From a virus: a stretch of 36,824 nucleotides of DNA. The stretch is from IMG/VR virus record IMGVR_UViG_3300032241_002289, positions 1 through 36,824 of that record; one strand, given 5' to 3'. Below, piece by piece: positions 31,636 through 36,824 of this stretch (position 1 is the first letter of the stretch; every line of letters starts with the position of its first letter). Under the pieces are notes generated by a model, which saw nothing but the letters and a program-made list of their open reading frames with translations, made no database searches and was not told the DNA's origin. The position numbers and the translations under genes were made by a program.

Positions 31636-32049
31636 TTATTTTCCGTCAAAAATGCTGTCTGTTCTAAATGTATCAGCTTCGTAGTCAGCACCGCCACGTG
31701 GGCCTTCGCTGAACACAATGAATTCACTTTCCACGTCATCCAAATAACGTAATGCATGAATCTCATTTGGTGGTGTTGAAACCAAGTCACCCACTTCGAC
31801 CATGACCATTTGGCTAGGCTCTGTAGAATCTACTGGCTTGTACCAGTATTCCATGCGACCCTTGGTCATGAGCATGTGCTGAGTTGACTCTTTGTGATAG
31901 TGATTGCCACGTAGGCTGTGTGGTTTGGTTGAAACCAAGGCCACATGATGGATCTGTGAGTTGTAAAAAATGTCGGCAATAATGCCGCGATCATCGGTAT
32001 GGCGCTCAAGGCCTTCGATGTTGTCTTTGAATATGTTTACTTTTTTCAT
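31636..32049 (-). CDS. Cupin-fold sugar-modifying-enzyme-like protein
   Basis: The 137-residue protein has cupin motifs: LRGNHYHKESTQHM (GxHxH-type) near 45-58, PPNEIHALRYL near 92-102, similar to WxcM/FdtA-like or dTDP-sugar isomerase families. The surrounding sugar genes support a role in modifying a nucleotide sugar. ATGA overlap links it to the methyltransferase gene. Confidence 0.7.
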   Translation of the reverse strand: MKKVNIFKDNIEGLERHTDDRGIIADIFYNSQIHHVALVSTKPHSLRGNHYHKESTQHMLMTKGRMEYWYKPVDSTEPSQMVMVEVGDLVSTPPNEIHALRYLDDVESEFIVFSEGPRGGADYEADTFRTDSIFDGK

Positions 32050-33275
32050 TGTGATAGGAACCTTATGTTGGGGTTGATATTTATTAGTGCTTGCTTGAGT
32101 GGCTCACTAATATTCCAGCTCAAAATCAAAGCATAGGGCTTTTCATGTTGAGCAAACTCTTGATCACTCCGCACCGGAATACGTGTGAGTGGAGTATATT
32201 TGCCTTGCTTGTGTTCGCTGGCATCAGTAACACAGTGCAGGTGTGAAGCGGTAAGTCCGTGCCAGGTCAACCAGGTATTGGCCTTGGCGGCAGCACCCAC
32301 GCCAATGAATACAGCATCAGGTTCGGCTAGACGTATTTGGTAAAAGTTGGCAAGCCAGGCATCGCGTTGTTGCTCAAACTGACGTTGTAGGTTATGATAA
32401 AAATCTACACTGAATAGTCCAATTTGAGTTTCTCTAGCAATGTAATCTTCGACCACTATGGGCATGCCTGCACCTGTGCTATGGCGAGCAATCACACGGA
32501 TACTGCCACCATGATAGTTGACAAGATCTACATCTTCAATTTCTAATCCAGCTGCTTGTAGTAAATTCCATGCACTTTTAACAGTGAAGTAGCTGACATG
32601 TTCGTGATATACTTGATCGGGCAAGCTACCGCGTTCAATAGTACTAAGCCAGTAAGGCAACTCAAATACAAATCGTCCGCCTGGTGCCAGCAATGCCGCG
32701 ACACCCTGTGCAAAGTTTACCGGATCATTGGCATGATTAAACACGTTGTTGGCAATGATCAGGCTCGCAGGGCCATTGGTAATTTCTGCGGCTTCACCTA
32801 CTGTGCGATCAAACACAGAATGTATACAGTCTACACCGCGCTCGGTTGCCAACTTGCACATGGCACCAGAACTGTCAATGCCTAACACTCGTGTAGTGTC
32901 AGACTTAAATTGGTGTACAAGATAACCATCGTTGGATCCAATCTCAACCACAAAGTCTTGATCGGGGAAACGTGCTTTCATTGTGGCAACATATTCATCC
33001 CAATGGTCTCTAGCAAATTTACTGTTGCTAGAAGTGTAACTATAGCTGTAGAGATTGTAACGATCTTCGGCATTGCTGATGTAACGTAACTGTATGCTAC
33101 CCGATTCAGCATTCATCCATACTTCCAAGGGAAATACTGGCTCGCTGAGATTTACCTGTTCGGGCTTGATAAAAGTATCAGCATAAGCATGTTGCCCAAG
33201 ATCTAAGATCTTGACAACAGGTCTTCCAGAAATTAAACAGCTATCAATTGATTGGCTGTGAGTCAAGCTGTGCGC
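32046..33275 (-). CDS. Sugar C-methyltransferase-like protein
   Basis: From ATG 33275 the 409-residue protein has an N-terminal CLISGRPVVKILDLGQHAYADTF segment, a SAM-binding VVEIGSNDGYLVHQF motif, a family-type NNVFNHANDPVNFAQG helix, PYWLSTIERGSLPDQVYHEHVSYF and a C-terminal VGAAAKANTW segment. This order matches NDP-hexose C-methyltransferases. The usual Cys zinc ligands are reduced to one in the N-terminal part. An upstream Met at 33314 is possible. Confidence 0.78.
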   Translation of the reverse strand, partial: AHSLTHSQSIDSCLISGRPVVKILDLGQHAYADTFIKPEQVNLSEPVFPLEVWMNAESGSIQLRYISNAEDRYNLYSYSYTSSNSKFARDHWDEYVATMKARFPDQDFVVEIGSNDGYLVHQFKSDTTRVLGIDSSGAMCKLATERGVDCIHSVFDRTVGEAAEITNGPASLIIANNVFNHANDPVNFAQGVAALLAPGGRFVFELPYWLSTIERGSLPDQVYHEHVSYFTVKSAWNLLQAAGLEIEDVDLVNYHGGSIRVIARHSTGAGMPIVVEDYIARETQIGLFSVDFYHNLQRQFEQQRDAWLANFYQIRLAEPDAVFIGVGAAAKANTWLTWHGLTASHLHCVTDASEHKQGKYTPLTRIPVRSDQEFAQHEKPYALILSWNISEPLKQALININPNIRFLSQ

Positions 33276-33651
33276 CATAATAAGGTCCATTTTTAATTTC
33301 AACGATGACAGCATCGTCTATAACTTCAAGCGTGTGTCCACCACGATAGGTGGTCATGCATTCACCGGCTTCTAATACAAAAGTATCAATTACTGTGTCG
33401 TTAATATCAAACAGTTGTACTTCAACCAGTCCTGAAAATACTACCCACGATTCTTGGGTACCAATAGTGTGTCTAGCAGTGTCCACATGTTTGTGTGGAT
33501 TAACACGACGTCCTTGTTTCAAGCTCATGGCCGACACCTGTAGTATTTCGTCTGCCGTGGCTGCATCTGTACGACCTGCAGTCATGTTACGGGTATCTAA
33601 CACAGATACCAATAGGGAATTGTCTACTCTGCTAAAAACTTTACGATTCAT
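33244..33651 (-). CDS. Cupin-fold protein
   Basis: The 135-residue protein has a GRRVNPHKHVDTARHTIG segment with two His, a VVFSGLVEV strand and CMTTYRGGHTLEV, the HxH...H pattern of cupin folds. It overlaps the SDR stop as ATGA, and the next methyltransferase starts within it. A nucleotide-sugar isomerase or epimerase role is possible in this operon. Confidence 0.65.
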   Translation of the reverse strand: MNRKVFSRVDNSLLVSVLDTRNMTAGRTDAATADEILQVSAMSLKQGRRVNPHKHVDTARHTIGTQESWVVFSGLVEVQLFDINDTVIDTFVLEAGECMTTYRGGHTLEVIDDAVIVEIKNGPYYGAQLDSQPIN

Positions 33652-34193
33652 CGTACCGTCACCGTTATCACGTGCATAGGGTTTTCTAACACACTGATTA
33701 CCTGTGCGGCCATTGCTTCAGCAGTAGCACCACGATTAGCACTCATGGGCGATTGGAAGGCACTGGGTTCTACCACAGTCAGTTGATTTTTACTACCACG
33801 CTGTACCAATCCCTGTACAAATTCGCTGGTGGCTCTCTTGCTCATATTGTAGGTCAATCTAGGGAGGTTAACTTCGGGCCAACTGGTCCATCTTGCAGCA
33901 TAACTGGATACCACTATAATGCGTTGATCTGTGGACACATCATTTAACTGCCCGACCAGATAGCAAGGGCCAACTGTATTGGTCATCCACATGCTCCAAG
34001 TATCTGTGCTGATTTCACCTGCGGTTATGATCACACTATCATAGGTGGCCAACTCCGGCACCAGTTGATTGCATTGCTCTCGGTCAGTGATATCAAAAGT
34101 GCTGTGTGCGTAAATTTGCACATTGCCTGTGTACTGATTGGCAATAGCCTGTGCAAGAGTGCCGCCGCCGACAATGGCTAATCTACTAGGCAT
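33648..34193 (-). CDS. Short-chain dehydrogenase/reductase-like protein
   Basis: The protein has a Rossmann start (LAIVGGGTLAQAIANQY) and the SDR active-site pair Tyr-x3-Lys in LTYNMSKRATSEF, followed by a VEPSAF segment. ATG 34193 is preferred over 34205, which lies within the upstream glycosyltransferase. NAD(P)-dependent reduction of a keto sugar is a reasonable role in this operon; the substrate is unknown. Confidence 0.68.
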   Translation of the reverse strand: MPSRLAIVGGGTLAQAIANQYTGNVQIYAHSTFDITDREQCNQLVPELATYDSVIITAGEISTDTWSMWMTNTVGPCYLVGQLNDVSTDQRIIVVSSYAARWTSWPEVNLPRLTYNMSKRATSEFVQGLVQRGSKNQLTVVEPSAFQSPMSANRGATAEAMAAQVISVLENPMHVITVTVR

Positions 34194-35043
34194 TGTCCTT
34201 GACAATACGTGTAGTGTTGGTGATAGGATCTCGAACAGTATGGAACTGAATCATCTGTTGATTGATATCGTTTTCTTTGAGTTTGGCCCAAGGATCTTGT
34301 TGATTCATTTTGACTCGTTGCCACCAGTCAATGCTCATACCTACACTCAACATGTGTTCGGCCAACTTGTCGCTGTCTTCGATGCGTCGTTGGATACGTG
34401 GCTGATGATGAAAATCTCTAGGATCTAACGGGTTTCCTTCAAAACGCATTTTGTTCTTACTGGTAGCATCTTCCTCTCCAGTAAGATCAGACTGATCATG
34501 CGTAACGTCGATTTCGATAATTTTCATTAGGTCTAACATGTAGGCAATTTGACTTGCTTCAGCGTCGATCATTTGATGTAAACTGATATAACCTAAAGTT
34601 TCTACCCAAGCAGCTGGAACAATAGGAAAAATACTGTAAGGATGATCGTTGTGTGTATGTACTTTGAGCAGTTTAAACTCACCAGTGCAGGCCGTAATAA
34701 CAGTGTCCCAATCTTGAGTATTCATTATAGCATCATCGTTCCAGACAAAAATCCAATCAGCATCAGCTGATTCAGCCAAGGTATTGTAGTAACGATTAAG
34801 CGCAGCATACCCCAATCGATCAAATCCCATGACCGAGTAGTCTACTCCGGATTCATCTAACCAGGGTTCAATTTCGTCGTTAAAATAGTTTAATCCTATT
34901 TCGTCGTCATGGTCGAAACCCATAAGCAACTGTATATCCGCTAGGTTTTTGGTCTTGCTGATAATACTGGTTACACTACGTTTGAGTGAGTCTGTGCGTC
35001 CACGTGTGGGTAAAAGTATTGCAATTTTGTATGTTTTAGTCAT
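34186..35043 (-). CDS. GT-A-fold glycosyltransferase-like protein
   Basis: The 285-residue protein starts KTYKIAILLPTRGRTDSLKRS, like the first strand of family 2 glycosyltransferases, and has a WIFVWNDDAIMN segment where NDD could be the DxD-type metal motif. It heads the sugar operon. The TATAAATA octamer at 35051-35058 lies only 7 bases before its ATG, with no Shine-Dalgarno between, so the mRNA may be leaderless. Confidence 0.68.
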   Translation of the reverse strand: MTKTYKIAILLPTRGRTDSLKRSVTSIISKTKNLADIQLLMGFDHDDEIGLNYFNDEIEPWLDESGVDYSVMGFDRLGYAALNRYYNTLAESADADWIFVWNDDAIMNTQDWDTVITACTGEFKLLKVHTHNDHPYSIFPIVPAAWVETLGYISLHQMIDAEASQIAYMLDLMKIIEIDVTHDQSDLTGEEDATSKNKMRFEGNPLDPRDFHHQPRIQRRIEDSDKLAEHMLSVGMSIDWWQRVKMNQQDPWAKLKENDINQQMIQFHTVRDPITNTTRIVKDNA

Positions 35044-35050
35044 GGTGAGA

Positions 35051-35058
35051 TATTTATA
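35051..35058 (-). promoter_or_regulatory. T4-type late promoter, TATAAATA
   Basis: Exact consensus, 7 bases before the ATG at 35043. It drives the sugar operon. Confidence 0.68.
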
Positions 35059-35081
35059 GACGTATATTATGGCTGTTAAAA

Positions 35082-35582
35082 TTATTCAAACAGCTCCTCA
35101 TTCCACTCGCGATGCCCTTCACGGAATGCCATGTTGCTTTGTGTTTCACGTACTTCAACACGATAGCACCATAAACGATCTGCTTCGGCTTGACCCCACA
35201 TGTCGGGGATATAAACACCGTTTACATATTTGTAAAGCTGATCAGCCAGACCTTCGCAACCTAGTTTGGGCAGGATAGTTAGTTTGGCCAGATTCTTTTC
35301 TTGTAATAACTTGTATGTTGCAAGCTCGGGATCATCTTCTGCTACCAATAAGGTATGGTCAAATTGGCTTTCTAATACGTTTTTAAGTTCTTTGAGTCCG
35401 CCGTAGTCGGCAGCCCAGTTACGCACATCTAAGTCGTCTGTGCCAAAGTAAAACTTCATGCTAAATGAATAGCCGTGAATTAGATTACAGTGACTATCTG
35501 CCCGCCATTGGCGATAGGCGCAGGGAAATGCGTCGTGATATTCTTTTGTGCTTGTGTACTTGTATTGTCTTGCTTGATTCAT
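35082..35582 (-). CDS. queD: 6-pyruvoyltetrahydropterin synthase / QueD
   Basis: The 166-residue protein has the QueD pattern CAYRQWRADSHCNLIHGYSFSMKFYF (Cys21; zinc-type His31 and His36) and a later EVRETQSN segment. It resembles phage QueD, producing carboxy-tetrahydropterin from dihydroneopterin triphosphate for deazaguanine synthesis. GTP cyclohydrolase is not in the window. AGGAG lies upstream of ATG 35582. Confidence 0.85.
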   Translation of the reverse strand: MNQARQYKYTSTKEYHDAFPCAYRQWRADSHCNLIHGYSFSMKFYFGTDDLDVRNWAADYGGLKELKNVLESQFDHTLLVAEDDPELATYKLLQEKNLAKLTILPKLGCEGLADQLYKYVNGVYIPDMWGQAEADRLWCYRVEVRETQSNMAFREGHREWNEELFE

Positions 35583-35600
35583 GCTGTTTCTCCTATGTTA

Positions 35601-35629
35601 ATTATAGCATAGGCGGCAGAGTTTGTATA
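35601..35629 (-). promoter_or_regulatory. Sigma70-like promoter of queD (weak -35)
   Basis: Minus-strand TATAAT at 35601-35606 is clear; the -35 at 35624-35629 reads TATACA with a 17-base spacer. Confidence 0.55.
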
Positions 35630-35659
35630 GCGGGATGACACCGAAAGGCCGCTGAACTA

Positions 35660-35830
35660 CTATTTACTTTGTTCTTGTGGTGCAGGTGGATTTGTTGGTT
35701 GATCACCTTTTCTTATTTTTTCAATCATTGGATCAAAATAGGGTTTATTGATTGTTTCGTCGGCTACATTCCATCCGATAGCACTGAAGAATCCTACTAT
35801 TAACCAAGTTCCTATTAGTTCAATGATCAT
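35660..35830 (-). CDS. 56-residue membrane-anchored small protein
   Basis: ATG 35830 overlaps the stop of the HIT gene as ATGA. The product begins MIIELIGTWLIVGFFSAIGW (one membrane helix) and ends in a Pro/Gln-rich tail. It resembles small membrane proteins of T4-like phages. Confidence 0.72.
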   Translation of the reverse strand: MIIELIGTWLIVGFFSAIGWNVADETINKPYFDPMIEKIRKGDQPTNPPAPQEQSK

Positions 35831-36195
35831 TTTTTGTAATTGCCTTTGCCCGGTATTGTATTTCGTACACCGCCCACCGGATCCGGGACATCGCCCGCTC
35901 TACGTGGAATAAGATGAATATGGGGATACATAACAGTTTGTCCAGCAACCGCGCCGCTGTTAAAACCAATGTTGAAACCATCACACTCTCCTTGCTCGAC
36001 CATATGATTGCCATCAGCTAACGCCTCTTCCATGGCTCGCACAATCCAGTTAGGATTGTCGTCCTTGGGTACATATAATCTATGTCCGGGAGTACATGGG
36101 TACCGATCCAAATATACTGCAACCAAAGGACGATCTTTTATTTTGTTGTCCCAAGGTGCTATACCTGCAGATTGTGCGTCTAGTAATGTTGTCAT
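35827..36195 (-). CDS. HIT-family protein
   Basis: From ATG 36195 the 122-residue protein has a CTPGHRLYVPK segment, a QTVMYPHIHLIPRRAGD catalytic region and a Gly/Lys tail. In common relatives the triad is HxHxH; the first His is Tyr here, while the two later His are kept. HIT proteins hydrolyse nucleotide phosphoramidates or dinucleoside polyphosphates. A GTG start at 36231 would add 12 residues in a less family-like N-terminus. Confidence 0.72.
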   Translation of the reverse strand: MTTLLDAQSAGIAPWDNKIKDRPLVAVYLDRYPCTPGHRLYVPKDDNPNWIVRAMEEALADGNHMVEQGECDGFNIGFNSGAVAGQTVMYPHIHLIPRRAGDVPDPVGGVRNTIPGKGNYKK

Positions 36196-36196
36196 A

Positions 36197-36259
36197 TTAA
36201 TCAAATGTATATCTGTATTCGGCCATTGCACTGCGTCTTAACACAACTGTTTTTTTCAT
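36197..36259 (-). CDS. 20-residue leader open frame upstream of the HIT gene
   Basis: ATG 36259 opens MKKTVVLRRSAMAEYRYTFD and a TAA stop one base before the HIT ATG. It lies right after a sigma70 promoter, so it could be a leader peptide or small coupled gene. There is no strong Shine-Dalgarno. Confidence 0.35.
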   Translation of the reverse strand: MKKTVVLRRSAMAEYRYTFD

Positions 36260-36291
36260 GGCCGTTGCCGATAATAATTGATCATACTACT

Positions 36292-36320
36292 ATTATAGCA
36301 GACCCGCTATTTTGAGTCAA
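36292..36320 (-). promoter_or_regulatory. Sigma70-like promoter upstream of the HIT gene
   Basis: Minus-strand TTGACT (36315-36320), a 17-base spacer and TATAAT (36292-36297). It lies downstream of the gene at 36353 and drives the HIT unit. Confidence 0.75.
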
Positions 36321-36352
36321 ACTGCCGGATGTGTCTTTTTTACAACAGAATT

Positions 36353-36577
36353 TTAGTCTCGTTGCCCTCGCAACCAAGTATCTACACGCTGTTCAGCTTC
36401 GGCTTGACTGATAGCCGGAACCAATAGTTCCACAGGACCGCCCATGGTGTGTGACATGGTATAAGGAATAGGATTACCATCAAACACTATGTCCGCCATG
36501 TCGCGGAATACCAAAAACTCTTGTAAGTTTTTGGCTCGTTCAATTGCTCGATTGGCTATTACGCTTACGTCGTTCAT
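36353..36577 (-). CDS. Small unknown protein
   Basis: The 74-residue protein (MNDVSVIANRAIERAKNLQEF...) has an AAGGAG ribosome binding site and a C-terminal AEQRVDTWLRGQRD. No family is recognised. Its start lies in the 3' part of the gene at 36540. Confidence 0.65.
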   Translation of the reverse strand: MNDVSVIANRAIERAKNLQEFLVFRDMADIVFDGNPIPYTMSHTMGGPVELLVPAISQAEAEQRVDTWLRGQRD

Positions 36578-36698
36578 CTTTTTTCTCCTTTACCCATTGT
36601 TCGGTATCAACCATTGTGTGATATCCCATACGATAACACGCACAGTAACGGCCCAGTATCCATCGGGCCAATCGTATGCGCCAACTCTTAGGTATCAT
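36540..36698 (-). CDS. 52-residue basic small protein
   Basis: ATG 36698 overlaps the stop of the upstream glycosylase gene as ATGA. The product begins MIPKSWRIRLARWILGRYC and ends in a charged KEKKDERRKR tail. It is Arg/Lys rich and has no recognised family. Confidence 0.6.
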   Translation of the reverse strand: MIPKSWRIRLARWILGRYCACYRMGYHTMVDTEQWVKEKKDERRKRNSQSSN

Positions 36699-36824
36699 AC
36701 AAACACTTCCTCTTGTAAATATCGCTTTAATTCTTTATCTGTGGGCTCTACTGAATAGTTGTTCTTGAAAAATATCTCGTAACTGTCCGAACCATATTTT
36801 CCTATACCGTATAACTTGGTAGCA
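36695..36824 (-). CDS. C-terminus of an MBD4-like HhH-GPD DNA glycosylase (partial)
   Basis: The last 42 codons of a gene that continues beyond the window read KLYGIGKYGSDSYEIFF...DKELKRYLQEEVFV. LYGIGKYGxDSYxIF and the following PTDKELKRYL pattern match the helix-hairpin-helix and catalytic-Asp region of the C-terminal glycosylase domain of MBD4 (LHGIGKYGNDSYRIF...PEDHKLNKY). MBD4-type enzymes remove T or U from mismatches with G. It is coupled to the small protein at 36540. Confidence 0.7.
   Translation of the reverse strand, partial: ATKLYGIGKYGSDSYEIFFKNNYSVEPTDKELKRYLQEEVFV

Noticed and set aside
1-36824. CRISPR array
   Set aside because: No regularly spaced direct repeats were seen; the repeated stretches are tRNA-like or coding low complexity.

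Overview
The window looks like part of a large T4-like tailed phage (or a very recent derivative of one) that infects a freshwater-type betaproteobacterium. The phage assignment rests on five things. Genes are tightly packed, almost all on the minus strand, and many overlap by ATGA or TAATG. There are T4-type late promoter octamers (TATAAATA). There is a tRNA array. Several small proteins resemble conserved hypotheticals of T4-like cyanophages and pelagiphages. Phage-type 5'-3' exonuclease, MazG, QueD, QueE and a homing-endonuclease-like gene are present. The host guess rests on a Bug-family (TctC) binding protein, a TorF-like porin and a circularly permuted tmRNA of the kind known from betaproteobacteria. 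No capsid, tail, terminase or polymerase gene is visible, so this is an accessory-rich segment.

Layout. 1-6900: a run of 2-oxoglutarate/Fe(II) oxygenase-like genes, a short fatty-acid desaturase, a Cys/Asn-rich probable virion protein and a radical SAM/SPASM enzyme. 6900-7955: a metallophosphoesterase and a secreted protein. 8005-9481: an RNA region with six tRNAs (Gly, Trp, Cys, Asn, Glu, Tyr), two stem-closed spacer RNAs of unknown kind, two very small proteins, and a consensus sigma70 promoter followed by a terminator-bounded leader RNA. 9488-12683: an amidinotransferase and two GT10-like glycosyltransferases in one operon. 12700-17967: a ParB/Srx-like plus-strand gene, asparagine synthetase, two more oxygenases, a porin and a PP-loop enzyme. 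18005-18325: the permuted tmRNA. 18372-21624: two solute-binding proteins (Bug and DctP) and another PP-loop enzyme, followed by tRNA-CAU.

21727-28267: a typical T4-like phage block of small conserved proteins, MazG, the exonuclease, two SGNH-like proteins, a cytidylyltransferase and UDP-glucose dehydrogenase. 28268-30616: QueE, a homing-endonuclease-like insertion and a phosphoribosyltransferase. 30638-35043: a sugar operon with GDP-mannose dehydratase, two cupins, a methyltransferase, an SDR and a glycosyltransferase. 35082-36824: QueD, a HIT protein, small proteins and the C-terminus of an MBD4-like DNA glycosylase.

How the parts may work together (inference): the phage appears to carry its own translation-support kit (tRNAs and tmRNA), a guanine-modification pathway (QueD/QueE), a surface-sugar pathway, and an unusual density of peptide or small-molecule tailoring enzymes (seven oxygenase-like proteins, SPASM enzyme, amidinotransferase, three PP-loop enzymes, glycosyltransferases). 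The best candidates for something undescribed are the phage-borne permuted tmRNA, the stem-closed RNAs between the tRNAs, and the SPASM enzyme beside a Cys/Asn-rich virion-type protein.
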